13,587 bases of DNA from Chromatiales bacterium. Lineage in GTDB: Bacteria > Pseudomonadota > Gammaproteobacteria > CAMYNG01. The DNA lies in NCBI GenBank assembly GCA_027021685.1, contig JALUTW010000137.1:1-13587 (forward strand), in the 5' to 3' direction. The position numbers were made by a program, and so were the translations under genes. Below the pieces are notes generated by a model. That model made no database searches. It saw nothing but the letters and a program-made list of their open reading frames with translations, and was not told the origin of the DNA. Position 1 is the first letter of the stretch, and every line of letters starts with the position of its first letter. This document shows positions 7,342 to 13,587 of the stretch, one piece after another.

Positions 7342-8193
7342 ATCAAACTGCTGTTCATCCAGGGACCGTCCATCGGCAGCCGGCTGTTGCTGCTGGCCGC
7401 GCTGTCCGTGGGCCTGATGGTGCTGGACCACCAGACCCGCTACGGCCAGCACCTGCGTGCCTCGCTGGTGGTGCTGGTCTACCCCCTCCAGTACGCGGTC
7501 ACCGTGCCCGGCGATCTGGGCCGGTGGATGGCCGACGAGTTCACCACCCGCAGCCGGCTGGAGCGCGACAACGAGACCCTGCGCACCCAGAACCGCCTGC
7601 TCCGGGCCCAGCTCCAGAAGTACGCCGAGCTGGAGGCGGAAAACATCCGCCTGCGCGAGCTGCTGCAGTCGGCACGCAAGATGGGCGAGCGGGTGCTGGT
7701 GGCGGAGCTGCTGTCGGTGGACCTGGACCCCTACCGGCGCATGGTCAAGATCAACAAGGGCAGCCGCCACGGCGTCTACCTGGGCCAGCCGCTGGTGGAC
7801 GCCGACGGCATCATGGGCCAGGTGGTGCGGGTCCACCCCCTGGACAGCGTGGCCATGCTCATCACCGACCCGGATCACACCCTGCCGGTGCAGGTGAACC
7901 GCAATGGCCTGCGGGCCATCGCCGTGGGCACCGGCACCGGGCTGAAGATCCCCTACCAGCCCAACAACGCCGACATCCGCCCGGGCGACCTGCTGGTGAC
8001 CTCGGGCCTGGGCGGGGTGTTCCCCGCCGGCTACCCGGCGGCGGTGGTGGAGTCGGTGGAGACCAATCCCGCGCTGCAGTTCGCCACCATCACCGCGCGG
8101 CCGGCGGCACGCCTGGACCGGGGTCGCGAGGTGCTGCTGGTGTGGCCGGCGGGCACGGCCCCCGCCGCGGCACGGGCGGAGGTGCACCGGTGA
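7342..8193 (+). CDS. mreC: Rod shape-determining protein MreC (apparent ATC start)
   Basis: A 283-residue bitopic inner-membrane protein that links MreB and MreD to the RodA-PBP2 synthase in the periplasm. The N-terminus IKLLFIQGPSIGSRLLLLAA is the typical short cytoplasmic tail; a membrane segment covers about residues 14-29, a coiled coil residues 70-112 (LERDNETLRTQNRLLRAQLQ region), then the double beta-barrel domain with GVYLGQPLVDADGIMGQVV and PGDLLVTSGLGGVFPAGYPA. The frame upstream of ATC 7342 reads GGT-GCT-GCC after a TGA, so no ATG, GTG or TTG is available. The only ordinary alternative is TTG 7387, which drops 15 conserved residues and lacks a ribosome binding site. The protein ends soon after the beta domain, lacking the long Pro-rich tail of E. 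coli MreC. Its TGA overlaps the mreD GTG. Confidence 0.93.
   Translation: MKLLFIQGPSIGSRLLLLAALSVGLMVLDHQTRYGQHLRASLVVLVYPLQYAVTVPGDLGRWMADEFTTRSRLERDNETLRTQNRLLRAQLQKYAELEAENIRLRELLQSARKMGERVLVAELLSVDLDPYRRMVKINKGSRHGVYLGQPLVDADGIMGQVVRVHPLDSVAMLITDPDHTLPVQVNRNGLRAIAVGTGTGLKIPYQPNNADIRPGDLLVTSGLGGVFPAGYPAAVVESVETNPALQFATITARPAARLDRGREVLLVWPAGTAPAAARAEVHR
8178..8182 (+). promoter_or_regulatory. Ribosome binding site of mreD
   Basis: GGAGG lies seven bases before a GTG at 8190 that overlaps the mreC stop (GTGA). This fixes the mreD start, for which there is no nearby ATG. Confidence 0.75.
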
Positions 8194-8678
8194 GCGCACT
8201 GGGCCACCGCGGGGGGATCGTGATCGCGCTGTCCCTGGCGCTGGCCCTCATGCTGCACATGGTGCCCCTGCCGGGCTGGGCCGCGGCGGCACGGCCCGAG
8301 TGGCTGCTGCTGGTGGTGGTGTACTGGTGCCTGGCCCTGCCCGAACGGGTGGGCGTGGGCGTCGCCTGGTTCGCCGGCCTGCTGCTGGACGTGGTCCAGA
8401 GCAGTCTGTTGGGCCAGCACGCCCTGGCCATGGCCCTGGTGGCCTACCTGGCCATCAAGCTGCACCAGCGCATCCGCGTGTTCCCGCTGCCGCAGCAGGC
8501 CGCCACCGTGCTCCTGCTGGCCGGCCTCTACGCCCTGGCCGACCTGTGGGTGCGGGGCATGACCGGCCACGCTCCCAGCGTGTGGCGGGCGCTGCTGCCG
8601 GCGCTGACCACCGCCGCCCTGTGGCCGGTGGCCTTCGTCACCCTGCGGTTCCTGCGGCGCTACTACCGCGTCGCCTGA
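8190..8678 (+). CDS. mreD: Rod shape-determining membrane protein MreD
   Basis: A 162-residue very hydrophobic protein of normal MreD length, with about five predicted membrane helices. The first is IVIALSLALALMLHMVPLP. Then comes the family-typical RPEWLLLVVVYWCLALPERV, followed by GVAWFAGLLLDVVQSSLLGQHALAMALVAYL (residues about 58-88), which is the most conserved MreD stretch. It ends in a basic cytoplasmic tail, RFLRRYYRVA. MreD works with MreC to activate or regulate the RodA-PBP2 complex in the inner membrane. The GTG start at 8190 overlaps the mreC stop and has a good GGAGG site; mrdA begins four bases after the stop. Confidence 0.93.
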   Translation: MSALGHRGGIVIALSLALALMLHMVPLPGWAAAARPEWLLLVVVYWCLALPERVGVGVAWFAGLLLDVVQSSLLGQHALAMALVAYLAIKLHQRIRVFPLPQQAATVLLLAGLYALADLWVRGMTGHAPSVWRALLPALTTAALWPVAFVTLRFLRRYYRVA

Positions 8679-8682
8679 TCCC

Positions 8683-10629
8683 ATGGCGCGCCTCAACCCG
8701 GCCCCGCTCAAGGACCACCTGCGCGAAACCCTGCTGTTCAACCGGCGCCTCATCGCCGGGCTGTTCATCGCCGGCGGCCTGGTGCTGGTCCTGGTCGCGC
8801 GGCTGGCCCAGCTCCAGATCCTGGAGCACGACCACTACACCACCCTGTCCGAGAACAACCGGGTCAGCATCGAGCCGGTGGCGCCCACCCGCGGCCTCAT
8901 CTACGACCGCAACGGCGTGCTGCTGGCCCAGAACCTGCCCAGCTTCCGCCTGGAGATCGTGCCCGAGCACGTGCCCGACATGGAGGCCACCCTGGACCGG
9001 CTCAGAAAGCTGGTGCGGCTGGACGAGGCGGACCTGGCCCGGTTCCGCCAGACCCTGAAGCGCAAGCGCCGGTTCGAGGGTGTGCCCCTGCGCTTCCGCC
9101 TCTCCGACGAGGAGGTGGCGCGGGTCTCGGTGCACCGCCACCGCCTGCCGGGGGTGTTCATCCGCGCCGAGCTGGCGCGCCACTACCCGCTGGGCCGGCT
9201 GGCCGCCCATGCCGTGGGCTACGTGGGCCGCATCAGCGAGGCGGAGCTGGCCGGGCTGTCGGACAACCTGCGCCACTGCCAGGCCGGGGCCCCGCCGGCC
9301 GAGGCCGCCGGCCTGCTGCGCCACGTGGACGAGGAGACCCTGTGCGAACTCATGGCCCCGTCCAATTACGCCGGCACCTGGCACATGGGCAAGGTGGGCA
9401 TCGAGCGCTACTACGAGTACCTGCTCCACGGGCGGGTGGGCTACCAGAAGGTGGAGACCAACGCCCAGGGCCGGGTGCTCAAGGTGCTGGAGCGGACCCT
9501 GCCGGTGCCCGGCCGCAGCCTGTATCTCAACCTGGACGTGCGCCTGCAGCGCGCCGCGGAAACCGCCTTCGGCGACCACAACGGGGCACTGGTGGCCCTG
9601 GAGCCGCGCACCGGTGCCGTGCTGGCCCTGGTGAGCATGCCCGGCTACGACCCCAACCGGCTGGTGGCCGACTACCGCCGCCTCACCGCCTCGCCCGACC
9701 GGCCGCTGTTCAACCGCGCCATCCAGGGCCAGTATCCGCCCGGTTCCACCCTCAAGCCGTTCATCGCCCTGGCCGGCCTGGAGCTGGACATGATGCAGGC
9801 CAGCGACAGCATCCTGTGTCCCGGCTACTATCTGCTCAAGGGCGACGAGCGCCGCTACCGCGACTGGAAGAAGGAGGGCCACGGCGGGGTGGACATGGAA
9901 CGGGCCATCGTGGAATCCTGCGACGTGTACTTCTACGACCTGGCCCTGGCCCTGGGCATCGACCGCATCCATGACTACCTGGCCCGGTTCGGCTTCGGCC
10001 GCCGCACCGGCATCGACCTGCCGGGCGAGCTGCCCGGGCTGCTGCCCTCGCGGGAGTGGAAGCGCAGGCATCACGGCCTGCCCTGGTTTCCGGGCGAGAC
10101 CCTCATCACCGGCATCGGCCAGGGCTTCACCCTGACCACCCCGCTGCAGCTGGCGGAGGTCACCGCGACCCTGGCCAACGGCGGCCGGCGCCTGCACCCG
10201 CAGCTGGTGCGGGCCCTGGCCGATGCCGAAGGGGTTCCGGAGCAGACGGTGCCCCCCCGGTCCGCGGGCGAGGTGGGGGTGCGGGTTCCGGCCCACTGGC
10301 AGGCGGTGGTGCGGGCCATGCGCCGGGTGGTGCACTCGGTCCACGGCACGGCGCGGGGCATCGGTCACAATGTGGGGTATGCCATCGCCGGCAAGACCGG
10401 CACCGCGCAGGTATTCGGTATCAAGGAGGACGAGGAGTACGTGGAGGAGGAGATCGCCAAGCGCCTGCGCGACCACGCCCTGTTCATCGCCTTCGCCCCG
10501 GTGGAGGATCCGCGCATCGCGGTGGCCGTGATCGTGGAGAACGGCGGCTCCGGTGGCACGGTGGCGGCACCGGTGGCACGTGCGGTGATGGATGCCTGGC
10601 TGGCCACGGAGGAGGGCGATGTTCACTGA
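8683..10629 (+). CDS. mrdA: Penicillin-binding protein 2 (peptidoglycan D,D-transpeptidase)
   Basis: A 648-residue class B PBP anchored by one membrane helix (about residues 22-40), with a periplasmic pedestal domain and a C-terminal transpeptidase. Active-site motifs: S355-T-L-K358 in YPPGSTLKPF, S412-C-D414 in ESCDVYFYDLA, and K571-T-G573 in AGKTGTAQVFG. It cross-links glycan strands made by RodA during side-wall growth. Against E. coli PBP2, the stretch between GYVGRI (179-184) and MGKVGIERYYE (235-245) is longer by roughly 25-30 residues and carries two cysteines, C199 and C221, exposed to the periplasm. Start ATG 8683 has no clear ribosome binding site and lies four bases after mreD, so coupling is likely. 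The last 11 bases overlap rodA. Confidence 0.97.
   Translation: MARLNPAPLKDHLRETLLFNRRLIAGLFIAGGLVLVLVARLAQLQILEHDHYTTLSENNRVSIEPVAPTRGLIYDRNGVLLAQNLPSFRLEIVPEHVPDMEATLDRLRKLVRLDEADLARFRQTLKRKRRFEGVPLRFRLSDEEVARVSVHRHRLPGVFIRAELARHYPLGRLAAHAVGYVGRISEAELAGLSDNLRHCQAGAPPAEAAGLLRHVDEETLCELMAPSNYAGTWHMGKVGIERYYEYLLHGRVGYQKVETNAQGRVLKVLERTLPVPGRSLYLNLDVRLQRAAETAFGDHNGALVALEPRTGAVLALVSMPGYDPNRLVADYRRLTASPDRPLFNRAIQGQYPPGSTLKPFIALAGLELDMMQASDSILCPGYYLLKGDERRYRDWKKEGHGGVDMERAIVESCDVYFYDLALALGIDRIHDYLARFGFGRRTGIDLPGELPGLLPSREWKRRHHGLPWFPGETLITGIGQGFTLTTPLQLAEVTATLANGGRRLHPQLVRALADAEGVPEQTVPPRSAGEVGVRVPAHWQAVVRAMRRVVHSVHGTARGIGHNVGYAIAGKTGTAQVFGIKEDEEYVEEEIAKRLRDHALFIAFAPVEDPRIAVAVIVENGGSGGTVAAPVARAVMDAWLATEEGDVH
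10608..10612 (+). promoter_or_regulatory. Ribosome binding site of rodA
   Basis: GGAGG lies six bases before the ATG at 10619, inside the end of mrdA. It selects MFTDTGSF as the start over an in-frame ATG nine codons upstream at 10592, which has no such site and would place odd residues (MPGWPRRRA) in front. Confidence 0.8.
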
Positions 10630-11764
10630 CACCGGCAGCTTCGTCACCGAGACCCGCATCAGCGCCGGCCGGCGCCTGCTCCACCGCGTTCACCTGGACC
10701 TGCCGCTGCTGGTGGGCCTGCTGCTGCTGGCCGCCACCGGGCTGGCGGTGCTCTACAGCGCCGGCGAGCGCAGCGGCGAGCTGGTGCTGCGCCAGCTCAC
10801 GCGCATGACCCTGGGGTTCGGCGTGCTGCTGGTGCTGGCCCAGGTGCGGCCGGCGACCCTGCGCCGCTGGGCGCCGTGGCTGTACGGCGCCGGCCTGGTG
10901 CTGCTGCTGGCGGTGCTGGTGCTGGGGGTGGTGGGCAAGGGCGCCCAGCGCTGGCTGGACCTGGGGCTGTTCACCTTCCAGCCCTCGGAACTCATGAAGC
11001 TGGCGGTGCCCATGATGATCGCCTGGTACCTGGCGGACAACCCGCTGCCGCCACCGCGCCGGCGCATCGCCGCCGCCTCGCTGTTCCTGCTGGTGCCTGC
11101 CCTGCTCATTGCCAAGCAGCCGGACCTGGGGACCGCCCTGCTGGTGGCCAGCGCCGGCTTCTTCGTCCTGTTCCTGGCCGGGCTGTCGTGGCGCTTCATG
11201 GGCCTGCTGGTGGTGGTGCTGGCGGTGGTGGCCACGCTCCTGTGGGTGTTCCCCAACCCGCTGCTGCACGACTACCAGCGCCAGCGCATCCTCACCTTCC
11301 TGCACCCGGAGAACGACCCCCTGGGCTCGGGCTACCACATCATCCAGTCGGCCATCGCCATCGGCTCGGGCGGGCCCTACGGCAAGGGCTGGCTCAACGG
11401 GACCCAGTCGCACCTGGACTTCCTGCCCGAACGCTCCACCGACTTCATCTTCTCCGTGTTCAGCGAGGAGTTCGGCTTCCTGGGCAACCTGCTGCTGCTG
11501 GCCATGTACCTGTTCGTCATCGGCCGCGGCGCCCTCATCGCGGCCGAGGCCCAGGACACCTTCTCGCGGCTGCTGGCCGGGTCCATCACCTTCACCTTCT
11601 TCGTCTACGTCTTCGTCAACATCGGCATGGTCTCGGGCCTGCTGCCGGTGGTGGGCCTGCCGCTGCCGCTGCTGAGCTACGGCGGCACCTCGCTGGTGAC
11701 GGTGATGGCAGGATTCGGCATGCTCATGTCCATCCGCACCCACCGCAGACTCATCGCCACCTGA
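10619..11764 (+). CDS. rodA: Lipid II glycosyltransferase RodA (SEDS family)
   Basis: A 381-residue polytopic protein with about ten membrane helices. SEDS hallmarks: KGAQRWLDLGLFTFQPSEL (107-125), KQPDLGTALLV (166-176), the catalytic-region loop GTQSHLDFLPERSTDFIFSV (261-280) with the essential aspartate at D275, and the C-terminal signature GLPLPLLSYGGTSLV (346-360). RodA polymerises glycan strands from lipid II and works as a pair with PBP2, which is encoded immediately upstream and overlaps it by 11 bases. The chosen start has a strong ribosome binding site. The other SEDS protein, FtsW, belongs in a division cluster; the position after mrdA identifies this as RodA (mrdB). Confidence 0.96.
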   Translation: MFTDTGSFVTETRISAGRRLLHRVHLDLPLLVGLLLLAATGLAVLYSAGERSGELVLRQLTRMTLGFGVLLVLAQVRPATLRRWAPWLYGAGLVLLLAVLVLGVVGKGAQRWLDLGLFTFQPSELMKLAVPMMIAWYLADNPLPPPRRRIAAASLFLLVPALLIAKQPDLGTALLVASAGFFVLFLAGLSWRFMGLLVVVLAVVATLLWVFPNPLLHDYQRQRILTFLHPENDPLGSGYHIIQSAIAIGSGGPYGKGWLNGTQSHLDFLPERSTDFIFSVFSEEFGFLGNLLLLAMYLFVIGRGALIAAEAQDTFSRLLAGSITFTFFVYVFVNIGMVSGLLPVVGLPLPLLSYGGTSLVTVMAGFGMLMSIRTHRRLIAT

Positions 11765-11769
11765 CGGTT

Positions 11770-11775
11770 TATACT
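11770..11775 (+). promoter_or_regulatory. TATACT box just before mltB (possible -10 element)
   Basis: TATACT matches the -10 consensus at five of six positions and lies six bases before the mltB ATG at 11782, so a transcript started from it would begin at or next to the start codon. No good -35 hexamer is seen 16-18 bases upstream. The 17-base rodA-mltB gap has no ribosome binding site. Weak evidence for a leaderless internal promoter. Confidence 0.25.
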
Positions 11776-11781
11776 TGCCCC

Positions 11782-12765
11782 ATGCTGTTGCGCTGCACTC
11801 TCCTGCTCCTGCTCGCCGCCGCCGCTTCCGCAGCGGCGGCCACTGCCGCTCCGCCGGCACGGGTGGACCGCAAGGCCGTCTACGAGTTCATCGACGAGAT
11901 GGCCCGCCGCCACCAGTTCGAGCCGGAGGCGCTCAAGTCCCTGTTCACCCAGGCCCGGCTGCGGCGCGAGATCGTGGAGGCCATCTCGCGCCCGGCCGAG
12001 GCCAAGCCCTGGCACGAGTACCGGCCCATCTTCGTCACCCGCCAGCGCATCGAGGGCGGCCTGCGCTTCTGGCGGGAGAACGCCGCGGTCCTGGAGCGGG
12101 CGGCACGCGAGTACGGCGTGCCGGAACGGATCATCGTCGCCATCATCGGGGTGGAGACCCTGTACGGCAAACGCCAGGGCCGTTACCGGGTGCTGGACTC
12201 GCTGGCCACGCTGGCCTTCGCCTACCCGCCGCGCAGCCGCTTCTTCCGCAGCGAGCTGGAGCACTACCTGCTCATGACCCGGGAGGAGAACATGGACCCG
12301 CTGGCCCAGCGGGGTTCCTACGCCGGAGCCATGGGCATGCCCCAGTTCATCTCCTCCAGCTTCCGCCGCTACGCAGTGGACTTCGACGGCGACGGGCGGC
12401 GCGATCTCTGGAACAACCCCGCCGACGCCATCGGCAGCGTGGCCAACTATTTCAAGCGCCATGGCTGGCGCCCGGGCGAGCCTGTCGCCGTCCGGGTGCA
12501 GGTGCGGGGCGAAGGCTGGCGCGAGCTGCTGGCCGCCGGCATCAGACCGCGCTTTTCGCCCGCCGAGCTGCATGCCGCCGGCGTGGTGCTGCCGGAGGAC
12601 ACCCCGCCGGAACTGCGCGGCGCCCTGCTGGAACTGCAGGGTCCCGGCGGCCCCGAATACTGGGTGGGCTGGCGCAACTTCTACGTCATCACCCGCTACA
12701 ATCACAGCAAGCTGTACGCGATGGCCGTGCACCAGCTGAGCCAGGCCATCGCCGCAAGACGCTGA
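11782..12765 (+). CDS. mltB: Lytic murein transglycosylase B (GH103)
   Basis: A 327-residue periplasmic enzyme that cleaves the MurNAc-GlcNAc bond of peptidoglycan with formation of 1,6-anhydroMurNAc. A signal peptide (residues 1 to about 22, LLLLLAAAASAAAA) lacks a lipobox, so unlike E. coli MltB it is probably soluble rather than a lipoprotein. The catalytic glutamate is E125 in IIGVETLYGKRQGRY. Further family motifs are QRGSYAGAMGMPQFISSSF, the DFDGDGRRDLWNN calcium-binding-like loop and DAIGSVANYFKRHGW. Near the C-terminus, FYVITRYNHSKLYAMAVHQL is characteristic of GH103. It follows rodA by 17 bases with no clear ribosome binding site and precedes rlpA by ten bases, adding a wall-cutting activity to the elongasome operon. 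Confidence 0.96.
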   Translation: MLLRCTLLLLLAAAASAAAATAAPPARVDRKAVYEFIDEMARRHQFEPEALKSLFTQARLRREIVEAISRPAEAKPWHEYRPIFVTRQRIEGGLRFWRENAAVLERAAREYGVPERIIVAIIGVETLYGKRQGRYRVLDSLATLAFAYPPRSRFFRSELEHYLLMTREENMDPLAQRGSYAGAMGMPQFISSSFRRYAVDFDGDGRRDLWNNPADAIGSVANYFKRHGWRPGEPVAVRVQVRGEGWRELLAAGIRPRFSPAELHAAGVVLPEDTPPELRGALLELQGPGGPEYWVGWRNFYVITRYNHSKLYAMAVHQLSQAIAARR

Positions 12766-12775
12766 AGGGGAAGCG

Positions 12776-13549
12776 ATGCACGGCAGGATCATGCTGCTGG
12801 TGACCCTGGCGCTGGCCGGCTGCGCCGGCGACCGCTACGCACAGTCCCGTGACAGCGCCCCGCCCGTCCATGTCTCCGTGGATCACATCCCCGACGCGGT
12901 GCCGCGGGTGGAGCCGCGCAGCAAGTACGGCAATCCCGAGTCCTACGTGGTCAAGGGCCGGCGCTACCGGGTGCGCAAATCCGCGGCCGGCTACGTGGCC
13001 CGTGGCGTCGCCTCCTGGTACGGCACCAAGTTCCACGGCTACCGCACCGCCTCCGGCGAGATCTACGACATGTACGCCATGACCGCGGCCCACCGCACGC
13101 TGCCGCTGCCCACCTACGTGGAGGTCACCAACCTCGACAACGGCCGCCGGGTGGTGGTGCGGGTCAACGACCGCGGGCCGTTCCACGACAACCGCATCAT
13201 CGATCTCTCCTATGCCGCCGCGCGCAAGCTGGGCATGATCGAGACCGGCACCGCGCCGGTGGAGGTGCGGGCCATCGACCCCAAGGCGCCGCGCCGCACC
13301 GCCTCCGCACGCCCCGGCTACACCCTGTACCTGCAGGCCGGAGCCTTCGCCAGCCGTACCAACGCCGAACGCCTGCGCCGGCGGCTGCTCGCCGTGGTGC
13401 GCGGGCATCCGGTGGACACCGCCCGCTCCCATCGTGACGGCCTCTACCGGGTGCGCATCGGGCCCCTGTCCAGCGTGGAGCTGGCCGACCGCCTGGCCCG
13501 GCGCCTGTCCAGCCTCGGTATCACCGAGCCCCACGTGGTGGTGCACTAA
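12776..13549 (+). CDS. rlpA: RlpA septal-ring/rare lipoprotein A, lytic transglycosylase
   Basis: A 257-residue outer-membrane lipoprotein. The lipobox LAGC puts the lipidated cysteine at C16, followed by Ala, so outer-membrane sorting is expected. The double-psi beta-barrel domain spans about residues 71-165, with RGVASWYGTKFHGYRTASGE, AAHRTLPLPTYVEV and VRVNDRGPF. E95, H106 and D132 have the same mutual spacing as the residues needed for activity in Pseudomonas RlpA. A C-terminal SPOR domain (about 181-256, YTLYLQAGAFASRTNAERLR) binds glycan stripped of stem peptides, which is also the enzyme's preferred substrate. GAAGGGGAAG lies just before the ATG. In related genomes dacA (PBP5/6) often follows; it would lie beyond the window. 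Confidence 0.95.
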   Translation: MHGRIMLLVTLALAGCAGDRYAQSRDSAPPVHVSVDHIPDAVPRVEPRSKYGNPESYVVKGRRYRVRKSAAGYVARGVASWYGTKFHGYRTASGEIYDMYAMTAAHRTLPLPTYVEVTNLDNGRRVVVRVNDRGPFHDNRIIDLSYAAARKLGMIETGTAPVEVRAIDPKAPRRTASARPGYTLYLQAGAFASRTNAERLRRRLLAVVRGHPVDTARSHRDGLYRVRIGPLSSVELADRLARRLSSLGITEPHVVVH

Positions 13550-13551
13550 AA

Positions 13552-13587
13552 GCTGCTGGGTGCTGGCTGCTGGGTGCTGGGTGGTTG
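13552..13587. repeat. Heptanucleotide tandem repeat, GGTGCTG family, x5 (runs to window edge)
   Basis: Starting three bases after the rlpA stop: GCTGCTG, GGTGCTG, GCTGCTG, GGTGCTG, GGTGGTT, then the window ends. Two units are identical to the array in the gatA-gatB gap. The array is in the 3' flank of rlpA and may continue to the right. No terminator is seen before it. Confidence 0.8.

Noticed and set aside
8638..10659. A 673-codon minus-strand frame opposite mrdA
   Set aside because: Antisense shadow of PBP2 with His/Gln/Gly-rich low-complexity translation; all three active-site motifs belong to the plus strand.

Overview
The window looks like chromosomal DNA from a GC-rich gammaproteobacterium. 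The basis is strong G/C preference at third codon positions and a gene order (gatCAB divergent from mreBCD-mrdA-rodA-mltB-rlpA) typical of Pseudomonas-like and Chromatiales/Ectothiorhodospiraceae-like genomes. I cannot fix the genus from sequence alone.

Left edge (1-946). The minus strand carries about 100 codons of a RegB/PrrB-type sensor histidine kinase that runs off the left edge. Near base 300 this abruptly gives way to plus-strand coding for the last ~35 codons of what looks like a small c-type cytochrome. The cytochrome tail overlaps a TlpA/ResA-like thioredoxin-fold protein. Both genes at the junction lack their 5' parts, as expected from a deletion between divergent genes or from an assembly mis-join.

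947-1209 is a convergent gap of about 260 bp. It holds no gene but is a mosaic of repeat-like DNA: a REP-like hairpin, a four-unit heptamer array, and a CTCTGCGTCC-type dispersed repeat.

1210-6101 is a minus-strand operon in transcription order gatC-gatA-gatB-lepB-hslO. It encodes the tRNA-dependent amidotransferase GatCAB, a compact signal peptidase I, and the redox-regulated chaperone Hsp33. The gatA-gatB gap is filled by an array of GGTGCTG heptamers that reaches to within a few bases of the gatB start.

6102-6256 is an AT-richer divergent promoter region. 6257-13549 is a plus-strand cell-shape (elongasome) operon: mreB, mreC, mreD, mrdA (PBP2), rodA, mltB, rlpA. MreB filaments with MreC/MreD organise the RodA glycosyltransferase-PBP2 transpeptidase pair that builds lateral-wall peptidoglycan. 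MltB and RlpA are lytic transglycosylases that cut the same polymer. Most junctions overlap or are only a few bases apart, implying translational coupling. The window ends in a second GGTGCTG heptamer array just after rlpA.

I see no undescribed multi-gene system: nearly all genes are recognisable housekeeping genes. The points worth following up are the broken left-edge junction, an apparent AUC start codon for mreC, the heptamer repeat family, a Cys-containing insertion in PBP2, and a lepB copy inside the gat operon.
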